Shown here piece by piece: positions 10,809 through 23,200 of a DNA stretch of 64,000 nucleotides; position 1 is the first letter of the stretch, and every line of letters starts with the position of its first letter. Both the position numbers and the translations under genes were made by a program. Location: NCBI GenBank assembly GCA_013365365.1, contig JABVXU010000009.1, positions 451,198 through 515,197 of the forward strand, read 5' to 3'. Below the pieces are notes generated by a model. The model was not told the origin of the DNA. It did not search any database and saw nothing but the letters and a program-made list of their open reading frames with translations. Source of the DNA: Cruorifilaria tuberocauda. Its lineage: Eukaryota > Nematoda > Chromadorea > Rhabditida > Onchocercidae.

Positions 10809-13800
10809 TTAGAAACGAGATACTTCAAGTGATTTACGGATTTTTAAGACACCGAATGATTTTTGGAAGCTTTTCTTGAAACTTCTGAAAAAATTATCTG
10901 ACCAATTTTCCGAGATCGTGTCATACATATCCACTCGACTAGCATTCTACAATTGAAAAACTAAAAAATCAACCTAACAATATCAAAAAGTTTCGCAAAA
11001 TATTTAGAAATCAATAAGATTTAGAGTAATGTTTCTAGACTTTAATAATGGAACGATTACATCTTTCATAACTTTAAGTAAGATTACATCCTTAATTATC
11101 TTTATAATTTACCAATCTTAACCGTTCTTATTTAAATGCATCTTTTAGCAAAAATTTTAGGGAAGAAAAAAATGATGTCATCAAATGCAAACCTCACCTT
11201 TTCATTTGGATCAATGTAGTGTCCGCCGTTCATTTGCATATACTGTGACATATCATTTGTATCTGAAGAAAATCATATCGCTGAATAGTGATGTTTGCGT
11301 AATATATATCGATATAAGCAACCGCTTAGAGTTGCAGTGCTTAATTAACATCTTCACTACCTTCACTATAACTTTGGTCTGACATGTCGTACTTCATGTA
11401 TATATCATACTTATTCGGATGACTAGAAATAAATAATAATCATTAATTCAGGCAATTTCAAAATATTTTTAGACAAATAAATATTGAATTTTCTTTTCAG
11501 CAAGTTTTTGCTGACACTCATAATTAGAACATTAGTTACCTTTTCATTTCTTTTCTTACATTTTCTCTTTATTTTTCTTCACATCATCTTATTTAACTTT
11601 AATTCACATTCAATTATTTTCTAAATATTTCCTTCTTTCCTATTTTCCTATTATTTTTATTTTCATATTCTTTAATATCTCTCATTGTTTTCACCATTTT
11701 GATAATGACAAAAGATGAAAGATTGTTTTCAATTTGAGAATCAGTCTATTTAATTAATTCAATTCTTTCCAGGAACTTCTATCTCAGTTATGTACCATTC
11801 TTTTTTTTGTAAAACAAATCTTGATACGTTGGTAAATTATTTCAAGAATACTTACAGCCAGTGATAATTAACTCTGAAGATAATCCATTGGTTTTTTGAA
11901 GATTTCGAATCGGTACATTGATTATATAACGATATTGAGTATCATTTGCCGGCTATAAATTAAAACATAGTTTCAATGAATTCAATAAAGAATGAGGAAG
12001 GGAAATATTAGAAAAAGGAAAAAATACCTGAAAGAGATTGCGTACGTGAGAGCGACTATTTCGCCTGCGTCCAGATGGAGCGGTCTGAATAGGTTTCGTT
12101 GTTGGAGCAAATGAAACCATTTTGGAGGAATCTATCGTATGATTCTGATTTGCACTACAATTACCAGTCTTCAGAATTCCCTGCATGCCACCTATAAATT
12201 AACTCATTTTTGATAATGACAAAAATAATCAGTGAAGTTTTTCATCTCTAATATTACTTATTGTATCCTTAAAGTTAGGATGGAACACACATCGATGATA
12301 TGAACTCATACTAAACTCTAGGAAGACAATATTAGTCATATGATTTGTAAATGATATGGATATGATATGAATCTCAAGTGTATTGAGACACTAATAACTT
12401 TTAAATAATTTTAAACAAAATTAGCAATAATTAGTTGATTTAATAGAAGGATAGATGAAATGTAAGCATTGATATACAGTAATTTTGCACGGAATGGAGA
12501 TGATGAAGGAAAACAATGGAAACATGAAATTTTCATCAGAATTGATCAAATTATAATAAATCCGAATTATGCAAGAACGATCAAAAACAAGGTCAGTTGT
12601 TTACCGTTGACCTGAATTTGAATTTCATCGTACAAACGACGACCATTCATCCGTGATAGAATCACTACATCCGGATGATCCGGTTCAACAGTTAGTCTTA
12701 TCGAAGAAACAGCAAATTCGCCCCATCGCTCTGCAAAATAATCAACAGTTGCCCGTAGTTCATGTTCATTCTCATCATTTCTGAATTCAAGAGCATTCAG
12801 ACAACTTATTTCTTATCCGTTTTAAATGTGACAAATGGTAGGAAAAAGCTATCTAAATCTTACAAAGATCGTAAGGAAAAGAAACTGCCAATATTCTCGA
12901 ATCGATGCCCTTGAAAACTATAATAATTTTGAATAAGCAATGAAAATTGGTTATATTAAATTTATGAAATCCTCATATAAAAATCTGAGATTTTCTAAAG
13001 AATTTCATCATTTAAATATAAGAAAGGTGAACGAACCGCAATCAGCAATTTGCAAGCTAATAGCATGGCTCCATGCAGCTATATCTTCTTCACTATCTGA
13101 CGTCAAGATGAATTCCTTGTCTCGTTTACTACCAGCCAAATAACAGTCTGAGCTAACAATAATACTACGTTGATGTTTACATGCTAATACTTTTGAATCC
13201 TGTAATTTTTTACAGAAAATTAAATCCTTAATTTCAGAAAGTTATCATTTTTAAATTGTATCTTTTCAAAAATACAAAGCAAGCATTGGAAGAACGAGAA
13301 TACTGGGACATCAGCGCACGGCTCAAATGTATAATGAAAATAAATGGAAATCTATGAATAGTGTGTATAGCACCACGATAACTTGAAATTTGCAAATAAA
13401 TATGAGAGCAAGTTTTGTTACAGAGTATATCATAGTCATTGCTAAAAATTTATACTTTTTCTACAATGACACCGTGATTTCCAACAGCTTAAACGGAAGA
13501 TGAACCTACCTTATTAATATAAATGTGAAGAATGGTTTGATTCTGTGAATTTCGTGAATTGTTTGCTACGCATCGTAGAACACCAGCCTACAAAAATTCT
13601 CTAGTTTTTATTAGAAAAAATTTGAAATGACTATGTTTAATTTTTCAAAATCATTAATTGTCATAATTCGTCCTCAGTTAAATGTAATACATTTAACAGC
13701 TAATCTATAATCTGTTAAAGCCAACCTGTAATCTACAACGCATATTCTGATACAAACAATCATAACCAACAGGTTTAATTGTTAATATGCCATCCGATAA

Positions 13801-16126
13801 AGGCATTGCTACCGAATTTGGTTGAGCAACAATTCGACAGCGAATATGGCCATACAAAGGTGGACCATGATTGGCTGCTACAATATAAAATATTAGTGAA
13901 TGTAATCATTTCTTTTATAGTAAAAGTGAAGTTTTGAAAAATTATTTACATAATTTATGTACAACGAAACTTGAGAATCCAGGTCTTTTCTTTTTTTTCT
14001 AATTTCACAAATGAAAATATGACTGATAAATGGAAAACATTCAAGATGTACCTCGAACAAAAGTACAAATGCTTTTTTTCATCTAATTGTAAAATCAGTA
14101 ATACAATAGGAGAGAATCAGTTAAATTTTTCTAAAGCTTTAGTTTCGATTACACCCTGCGCTATGGTAAGGGAACAATGTGAAAGTTCATGACATTAATT
14201 CGAAAAAATTTATGAAGACTTAAATATCATCTTATCTTTCACCAAAGAAGAAGTATGGTTTGGGATTAGGTTTTAAACACATTGCAACGTAGAAATTTTA
14301 AGTTAAACAATAAATCAATTAGTTTGCAATTTAAACAAAACGATAGTGCGGATTAGGAGGATGTGAATGTGAGAATAATGTTATAAATATCTTATGAATC
14401 TCCAAATGGATTTTAATAAGTACCATTTGGTGACAGATGAAGGTCGTAAATTCCGGCTTTCGGTTTTGCATCACTTAAAGTCAACGTCGTCCGACCTAAT
14501 AGATGAAAATATTTGTTGTTTGCGTCGTCCTGACTGCCACCACTGCTGATAACCTCATTGCTTATTAGCGGATCGAATGACATCACGTCATCACTTATCC
14601 AATTTGTCTTCTAATTCATCAATTACGTGAAAAACTCGCCTTTTTAAATCTTCTACATTTGATAACATTGAAAATTATGAAAGGAAAAAGTTTTAATTTC
14701 AAACTCAAACACAAGTCAATCAACATCAAAAGAAAAAACAGTAATTAACATAATTAGCGCCAAATCGTCGTCCAAATGAACGAGTTAATTTCTGCTTTAA
14801 TGATTGATTGGTATCACCGCTATCAGTTCGTAATGCATAAAGTTGAATTTCAATTTCGAAATCGACAGGTTGATTTTCACTAAAATATTTATGATTTTTG
14901 TTTAATATCAGATCAAGATCAAACAAAGCTTTGTATTATTCAATTTCGATTATCTCACAGCTAATAACAAATTAATTTTTTCCGATTTTACTATCTCAAA
15001 ATAATGGTAAAAAATGAAATTTTGAGAAAGAAAAATTATATTTCAAATAAATTTCGAAGAAAGAAATATGAACTATAAAGAAAAACAAAAGTTTAGTTTT
15101 CTATGAAATATTGAGTAATGAACAAACAAAATAAATGAATCGGTAAATGCCACATCAGTACACGTACGATCAACGGATGTTACAATACGACTGTCATTAG
15201 CATTATTAGTAGCTTGCAGTGCTACAAACATCGAATATACTTTTCCTTCTGGAAAATTCTATCATTAGCACTGAATTTACTTTAATACGGAAGAAAAGGA
15301 AGGGAAAACGCCAATTTTAGCTATTTCAAAAATGTTTAAATTGTTCTATGATAGAATGATTTCCTATCAGCAGAAGTGAGGAACATTTCGATAATAAGAA
15401 TTCGGGAACTTGAATAACAGTAAATTAATCAAATTTTATGCCTCACTCATTATTCTAAATGGAATTGCCTGAATGCGTCAATAAAAACTTCTCATATATA
15501 TTATAAAGGCTGAAGTAAGCTTAGATATTCCCGACTTTTCAAACTATTTGTAAACATATTTTCAGCTATGACTGGCAAAAAATACTGAAAATTTCAAGTA
15601 CCAAATTCCAAACTCAAAGGAAATGTTTAATTACTGTAAAGAATGAAACATGCACACCACCTCCACGTGTTCCAAAATGTTCATCGCTATTCCAAGCTAA
15701 TGGCACTGATAAATGTGATATACCGATTCGAGCTCTACTTGGACCATTTGACAAGGTTGAAGTGCGATATACTTTTCTCGTTTGAACACTAAAAATTTCG
15801 TTTCTGATAAAAAACTAAAAAATTCAATCGTAAACAAATATTTAAGCCTAAAAATCAAAGCAAACAATTAGACTCTAGCGACGATTTTTCTGCATAAGCA
15901 CTGAATTTAAATATCCATATAATAACATTGCCGCTAAAATCAAAATTAAAAAGACTATACAGTGAATTATAATTAGAAATTAATCTATCAGGTATTCGAA
16001 GAAGATTAAAACATACTCTGTGGTGAAGAGTTTTTGATGCTGTAATTTAGTTGTACCTGAATGAGATTCTCCGACGGCGATCGATATGATACCATCATCT
16101 GCATCCGACATTTCAGATTCCGGCAT
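10809..16126 (-). CDS. Rhotekin-like protein (anillin/rhotekin C2-like domain plus PH)
   Basis: Rhotekins bind Rho GTPases and link them to septins and the cortex. Fifteen exons, minus order: 16126-16017, 15788-15661, 15248-15168, 14928-14750, 14610-14424, 13877-13726, 13587-13510, 13199-13037, 12909-12864, 12780-12605, 12191-12028, 11952-11852, 11422-11361, 11262-11198, 10946-10809. All phases close, giving 1830 nt (609 aa) from the ATG at 16126. Family hallmarks in order: RIGISHLSVPLAWNSDEHF (the I-SDLR-PL-WKD motif), SVDRTCTD, PVDFEIEIQLYALR, QKLTRSFGRRFG, HLLGRTTLTLSDA, PLYGHIRCRIVAQP, a PH domain ending EEDIAAWSHAISLQ, then GRRLYDEIQIQV. The tail is rich in Tyr, Ser and Asn. Boundaries at 15168 and 11852 are chosen by phase and less sure; the 15168 donor cuts into the SVDRTCTD block. 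The Rho-binding HR1 region is missing from these exons. An open reading frame continues upstream of the ATG to a good acceptor (CTTCCTAG, near 16140), so more 5' exons are likely. Confidence 0.85.
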
Positions 16127-17158
16127 AAATTTTCTTCCGATTAAACCATTTTCTAGGAAGCTTCATATTCTATTGCCACATTCTTTCGAAATTCTAAAAA
16201 ATTCTAAATTTCTATCTGAGTGAAATTATTGCAAAAACGCATAACAATTTATAAATATGATCAGTACTAAGAAAACTTGTTTTGAAATATGAGCAAATAA
16301 ATTCGGAATGGATCTATCTACTTTAAAATTTCAAATTCAGAGAGCGAAGAGAGAATGGCGAAAGGCTATATGAAATCATCACGGGGCACAATCATCAAAT
16401 TGCAATTATAGGATTTGTTTATAATGGCACATTGCTCGAAGTAAATAAATATTCAGCAATTCTGTAACATTATCTGTTTATGATTTTTATAAAATGTCAC
16501 CGCAGATAACAATTGAAAGGATGTTCACTCACGTAAACAAGAAGTTGAATTCAAAAAAAATGATTGAATGTTTAATGAGCTTTTTGGATGACTGCGCAAA
16601 GCTTCCAAGAAAATTTGATATAATCTAGAAAAATATTTAGTAACAGAAATTTTCTGATTCTTTTGAAATTTAATTTAGACCTAATAGAGTTTATAACATG
16701 CTGGTAGCATTTCAATTGAGATCCGCTAACATGATACAATAGGACTGAATGAAAGGTCTGACTAGAGAATTAGTAATTAATTAATTTTTCTTCACATCTA
16801 TCCCACCCACTGAAACAGTTTTTCACTAATTTTGATAAAAGAATATATCTTTATCATCAATTTTATCCAAAAAAGAATCGTGCTTTCAAAAATAGCATAT
16901 GTCTAAAAAACAAATATATAAGTGATGATTTCAACTACGGTCAGCCTTCTTTCAGTGATCAATTTACTATCGGAAGTTGGATTTATCAAAGATAGATGAA
17001 TTAAATGTTAAGTGAACGAACGAAATAAATCCTTAGCAAACTTCAAAATATACTGATATTTGCCTTCTACTTGTTGATAAATACTTATCCGATAATTTCG
17101 ATAAACTTCTTCCTTTCCTCTCTTTCTCGTTCATGACCTTCTTTAGGAGAAACACAAA
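16127..17158. other. 5' flank or first intron of the rhotekin-like gene
   Basis: AT-rich sequence with no exon that I can support, apart from the short in-frame extension of the rhotekin exon to about 16140. It also contains the upstream region of the small plus-strand gene that starts at 17159. That gene is preceded by a T-rich stretch ending TTCTTTAG, which could be a trans-splice acceptor. Confidence 0.4.
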
Positions 17159-18377
17159 ATGGCCGATTTTACTTGTCGAACTCGAAGATCATTAAAAAGT
17201 ACATGAAGACGATGACCCAACTCATCTACACCAAACATTAGAAAATATTCTTTTCATCATTCAACAGAATTCTGCTTCTCAGTCTACGATTCATTAAACT
17301 CTGCGATGACCTCAGCTCAATTTTTGAGTAACAAATTTAATAATACCTTCAGTCGCTTATTTTTTCTTTAAAATCTCCTAGTTTATTTTTCTCCAATTTT
17401 ACAACATACACTGTTGCAAAATTTATTCCATAAATACAGTTTGCAAAATCAAACAACTCAATGCTTAATAGTCGTTTTCATTTTTTTCGCAGCTAGAAAA
17501 GCCTAGTAAGATTGTTTCTTTTTTCAGCTCAGTGTCCACTAAAACTAACTCAAGATGGAATATGTCTCACCATCTAAATATTGAAACTTTGATTTTTTTT
17601 AAACATTGGGAAGAAAATCTAGGGAAATTATTTTTAAAACAAAAATCAAATAAAGATCTTTCCTTAGTGGATAATGAATTCGTTCGACAACAGTATAAAA
17701 CATTTTGCAAATAAAAATTCTTTCAAAAATTTAATGGGTGCAAAAACATAAGTAAAGTACGAGTAACACTTTCAGACAATTTCCATGCATATATATATGT
17801 ATTGAAACAAAGAAATTTAAATTAGCTGAAAGCCATGGCTAGTTTCCCATTAAAAGCTTAATGAGAGGCAAAGAAAATAGCCATAGTGTGCAGTATTGAA
17901 TGGACAGCTATTATACAATGTTTAACAATAATCATCGCAAAAAGGTAAAATTACGACAAGATGCTATCGCAACATCACTTCTCCGATAAAACGTTGTGTC
18001 TCTCATTGCTGCGAGGAAGACGGAGAAAGTGGCGAATAATGGAAATGAAAATTTATTCAAATATTTTACTAGCTTCTGCGAAATTGCCAAATTTTGCATT
18101 TCTCCTTTCGTCTTTCTGCAGTCTTAATTTAAAATATGAATACTGAAAAATGGAAGTCGTACGTACTTCTCTATCTTTTTCCTGGAAATAAAGGCTTTCC
18201 ACAATATATCTTCCATCGTAAATAAATAACGTTTACAGTATAAATCAAATCATTCCGCTTACTATAGATAACGATGATAATTTCACTTTGATGGTTAAAG
18301 AACTGCGGTCTCATGCTGATTTACTTAAAAAACGTATGAAATGGGTTGGCCTTGAAACTTTAATAAATGAAGAATAA
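17159..18377 (+). CDS. Unrecognised small four-exon gene, about 141 aa
   Basis: I do not recognise the family. Exons: 17159-17198, 17497-17692, 17894-17944, 18239-18377 (stop TAA 18375-18377). The phases close: 1, 2, 2. Together they give 426 nt including the stop. The start ATG (MADFTCRTRRSLK) sits 14 nt after TTCTTTAG, a likely trans-splice site. The protein begins basic, is Ser-rich, then has helical-looking segments including ETLIFFKHWEENLGKLFLKQ and LMVKELRSHADLLKKRMKW, and ends GLETLINEE. Acceptors at 17893 (GTGTGCAG) and 18238 (GTTTACAG) are good. The acceptor at 17496 (CTAG) lies just after a stronger CGCAG and was chosen because it keeps phase. There is no signal peptide or clear membrane helix. 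The basic N-terminus would suit a nuclear or chromosomal protein, but that is a guess. An AATAAA overlaps the stop codon. Confidence 0.6.
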
Positions 18378-19975
18378 AAGAAGTTGAGAAATGGAAAACG
18401 AGTAAAAAACTTCGTTTTGCAAAAAGGGAAAAGAATAAATGTATCAGTTTAGTAAATGTGTAATTGAAAGCAAATGACAGCTTTGTCATTAATAGTATCA
18501 GCGCACTTGTTTATCTTTGGATTTTGGTAAATTACCATTTTTATTTCATTTTATCACTAATCATTCCTAATACCCTAATAGATTATCATTTATTATAATG
18601 TTTAAGGATCAATTCATCAGTTATGATAATAAACCTTAACAAAATTCTGTTTAATACATTCATTAATTGAGCAACTAGCGACCTAAAAAACTTTAATTAT
18701 GATTTATTATTTTTTTATTTTCGAAATCGATTTGATTTGTTGCACCGCAAAGTCGTGCAAAATTAAATGAGAGAAATTAGTTTACTTGAAAAATGAATAC
18801 AGTAAATTAAAGAGTCATTTTAATTATTACTGAAACTTCGACTAATATATTTCTCTAATTCACCCGCTTTTCAGAGATTTCTTGAAGCTAACTTCTATTC
18901 TGATCAACGATGATAATATAAAAGATGGTATTAAAAATTTTAGCATTGCCTCCACTAGTTTATCCAAAAAATTTTAGAACAAAAAACTTTCAATTCTTTT
19001 TTTGAGAAATGAATTTCTAAATGGATGCTTGGGAAATTCCGAAATAATGCATAGTTTCCAAAATTTAAGAAGATTATTTTAAGGCAGTTAAGATTATCTG
19101 TGAAAATTAAGAAAATAAACAAATATGAAATAAGAAACCCAAAAAAAGATAACATTTTGAAGACTGGAAATAAAACAAAAACGATGGTTAGAAAATTCCA
19201 TAACAAGTAACCGCCGATGTCAGTACTAATTTTCCGGTTATTTTAATATATCCCACGAAAGCAGACTAACCAAGTATATCCCAAGAAAGCCTTTAGCTAA
19301 GTAAATTGTCAGAACAGTGTGGGTAAAGCAGAAAGAGAGGAAAAGAGAGAGAGAGAAAAGGAGGGGAATAGCAATAAAGAAGGTCATGGGTCAGGAGATC
19401 AAATTACCATCTCCCACATCGGTTCGTTTGTATGTATCTCATTTAAATTACTACTGCGTAACGTAAGACTTAACACTCAATCAATTTTGAAATTCTTTTA
19501 ATCAAAATTAATCATTTAATGAATTTGAATGATTTCAGTTTGATAATTTGTTGAGAGAAACTTTCCCATTTCCTAATGTTTCTTATTAAATCCTGTTTAT
19601 CTATCGGCATTTATGTGTGTATAATGAAAAGAGGCATTCATTAGCTGACAGGTAAAACGGTAGGTAGAAACACCGGAAAACTTCCGTGAAATGATTGCAT
19701 GGTATCGTTAATCATGTTTATTATAAATGCATACACACACACATATATATAATGGACAGACACACAGAGAAATAGAAAAGGGGGAGGCAAAACGACTTCT
19801 AACCGAAGTGAAAATACTGCAAGCAATATTGTTAGGCAAACCGTTTCCTGTCTGTTGGTCAGCATCCGGAATGGCACTCACTCGGACATATAAATGGGAA
19901 GAGTACATTTGATTCGTCGAATGGTGCAAGCACTACACTTTCGCAAACAATAATTATATTTCATCCGAATAATGA
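18378..19975. other. Gene-poor stretch with simple repeats
   Basis: No exon is supported. It holds a purine-rich GA tract at 19325-19370 (AGAGAGAGAGAAAAGG type) and a CA/TA microsatellite at 19728-19755. Open frames at 19641-19929 run through the microsatellite and look spurious. Confidence 0.45.
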
Positions 19976-20255
19976 TTACATTTCCACCTGAATTGAGTTA
20001 TTGCCAACAATCAAAGCTTCCTTACTGTTTGCATACTTCCTTTGACCTTTCATGTGTGACGTTTGTCGTATTTCATCTGCCAGCAACTGGTCATGTGATT
20101 GCAAGGAATGAGTGGTCACTATCTCAACTTTCGTTACAAAAAATGAAGCATCGAGGGCCATAACAGTTATAGGGTCCATTCAGGGATTTGATAATATTTT
20201 TGCTGTGACCTATGGAATCAGCATAAATCAGTTGGCATTGGGAACGCTGCGATAA
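19976..20255 (-). CDS. Candidate exon(s), possibly 5' part of the rhotekin-like gene
   Basis: This patch is less AT-rich than its surroundings and has two overlapping minus-strand readings. One opens after a strong acceptor (TTTTTATCGCAG, ending near 20256) and can stop at a GTAACG donor. The other starts at ATG 20179 and runs 67 codons to a stop at 19976, with donors GTGGAA and GTAATC near its end. The second contains LLADEIRQTSHMKGQRKYAN and KEALIVGNNSIQ, which loosely resembles the HR1 helix of rhotekin. It lies upstream of the rhotekin-like gene on the same strand. Neither reading could be joined in phase to the 16.1 kb exon without a further exon. This may be coincidence. Confidence 0.25.
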
Positions 20256-23200
20256 AAACGGAGAACGAGTGAAATAAAATTTCTGTTTCAAATTAAAAGC
20301 ATTCCATTATTCTCAGAAATGTCACAGGACAAACTTGACAAACAAATTTCTTTATCATAAAACGAAAACATGCTATCAGTTTATAGTGATTGATTATACG
20401 GAGACGATTTCAGGAATGATTGTGACAAAAAGTGAAATAAGTTAATTTTAGAATGCCCCAAATAATTTCTCACCATTATTTGTGACAGAAGCACCTGCTA
20501 GTACTGTTTTCCAATTTAATTTTCAATCATTTTCAATTAAAATGATTCCAGTTGTTCAAAGGAAGTGAGCAAATTTATAGTATTATCTGAAAATATATTC
20601 GAATTTTACTCCCGTGTCTCAATTTTCAGTTTATTCTTGTATTGCTAACGATAGTTTTAATGCTTTGAAACCGGAAGAAGAACCAACCAAACTTATTCGA
20701 TAATCTTTTCATCACGTGGCAAATAAATTACTTATCCCAGCAAGACATATGTAAAAGCGTTTGCATTTAAATTAAGAAAAATTTGTATTTATAATTCGTC
20801 CCATTGTTTTTGATTAGTTTAATTAAAGGTGAATAATTTTAATACGAGGATTACAACAGTTACATAGCTAGTCTGAATGATTAATGCGTATCGCGGAGTA
20901 CATTCAAGCTGTCATCAAAAAATCTTATCGAATGTATTGCATGCAATTTGGTTCAGTTACAGACTAAACCAGTTTTCTTATAATTTGTCCATTTAATTTA
21001 ATGAAATATTGGAATAACAAAGACATACTCTGACACTAATCGGATAATTCCTGATAGATTTCAGAAATAAATTATAATGTAGACCGAAATAATAAACTTG
21101 CTGTAATAACTGAGAATTTAGTTTTTAAATAATGAGAAAGCGTGAATGAACTATCTCAAAATTCCGATATCAATTTTATACCCTCATAGAATCATTTAAA
21201 ATGCGTTAATTACAAACAATCAATTTGCATATCACTCAATCCATAAGACAAGATAACATGATATGAGTCGAAATAAATTAAAGTTTAAACTAGTAGCATC
21301 TTGGTGCAGGTGAATTAAAAAGGTAGTAAATATAAAAACTTCAGAGCATCGGAATGATTATTTAATCAACAAGAAACTGGCGATTAGTGTGGCGTTGCAC
21401 GGAGCGGTATTGGCAATGAAGGCAATGAAGCTCTTCTGTAATTCGCTACGATTTACGAATTCAATTCCATTCCCATTAGCTCAGTTCAATTTTCGGGGAA
21501 GTTTATTTACATAGACCAATCATTCCAATAGCACTCTAATAGAGAGTTTGATGCTGAAGCAATATTTGATAATATCTGTAGTAGGTAAACATTATCGTTC
21601 TGTTACCATCATTTTTATCAATTCATACTTTCAGCAATTAACTTTTGTGTTTATATTTAATGTTAACCCGCTAATTCATATAAAATCAATTATTGATTGA
21701 ACTATCACTGAATTTCTAAACATTTAATTGTGATCATGTTTGATTGCCTTATTAGTAACAAGGATGACAGATGTGCAAAAAGCTTATACTACTTTAAAGC
21801 ATTGTTATTCGGATCAATCATGAATTACAATAAAATATATCAGTTAAAACTGCCTAAATGTCGATGATAGTGATAACGATCATGGATGCATATGTTAAAT
21901 ATCGTTTATGCATTGATTACAAATCTACCCAACACTCTTAATACCTATGTTCAATAACTGTTGGATATTAAATTAAATTGTTTCCTGTTACTACATCATG
22001 CATTTTTAGAACAAAGGACAAACCTTTTCTAGTGACATCATATTTGTGTGACATTGTTGAAAAGAAATTAAGACAAGAAAGAAGTGTTGTTGGAATGATA
22101 AGAGAATTCCTGTTTGTACTGGTTATCATAGATTTATTGAAAAGTTTCGTATGGCATTCAATATTGACTTTATTTATTGATTGAACCATTTGAGTACAAT
22201 CCGACATGAAACTTCTTTATTTTTAATCTTTTGAGGAACAGAAAATTGTTTTTTATTTTCCGAGGAGTTGAAATACTAAGAGAACTCATAAATGGTGCTT
22301 AAGCCGAACTATGAAGTATTTGTTAGTTTAGTAAAGACAAAATTTTTTGTTATGCAAATATTTTATCAACAAATTCTTCCCTTTACTGAACCGATTAAAC
22401 TATACTTCTTCATTTACAATTCCAATTCCTTTTTCAACCTTAAGACTAACTGATCGTTTTAAACTCAGTGTGTGGCAGTCACTCTCTTTTCAGATTAATG
22501 ATATTCAAAGCAAATCTGATAAGCAAATCAGAAGAAATATTAAATCCTTGCATTGAGTGGTCAAGCTTCAGATGAAAAATGTGATTTTTTTTGAATTTTT
22601 CCTTAGATTAACTTTGTCATTTCTTCCTTTCATAGAAAGTAGTCATTTGAGAGAGCAATGCTGCAAGGCGCTTAAATAGCTGACAAATTCTATAGGACAA
22701 CAACATTAGCTGTCGTATGGAAAAAAGGAACAAATTAACAATTTTGTAATTGATTATATGAAGTGAATAAATGAATAGAAAAAATCGAAATTTAGGGAAC
22801 TTTCAACACCTTATCGTTTTATTGTTGAAAGAAGAGTGTTTATCTCTCTCAAATATCAATCAATCTAACCAATGAAAACAGTAATGGGAAGATCGATAGC
22901 AAGCCGGAAATGGCAAAAAAATTTTTTTGATCCGATATTATTTATCCAATATGAAGTGGCATTAATATAACTAAATGACATTTCACTGAGAAAAGGGAAT
23001 TTGGCCAAAATTTCAACTAATATTTGGATTTTTCAACGCATTATTTTAAATATAATTTTGACATTTGAAAAATATACTTGACTGATTAATTGCTAGAATT
23101 AATCGAATGGAAGTGAAAAATTGAGGTTTTAGTACGCAAATCAAACAGAACAATGAAGACGAAAATTGTTATGAATAATGTAAGCTGAAAATTGAGGATA

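Noticed and set aside
17172..17241. Minus-strand frame starting MFGVDELGHRLHVLFNDL
   Set aside because: It looked like a rhotekin 5' exon, but it overlaps the first exon of the plus-strand gene at 17159 and could not be joined in phase to the rhotekin exons.
19641..19929. Overlapping frames on both strands around a CA/TA microsatellite
   Set aside because: The translations run through the simple repeat (for example repeated Val-Cys or Thr-His), which marks them as spurious.
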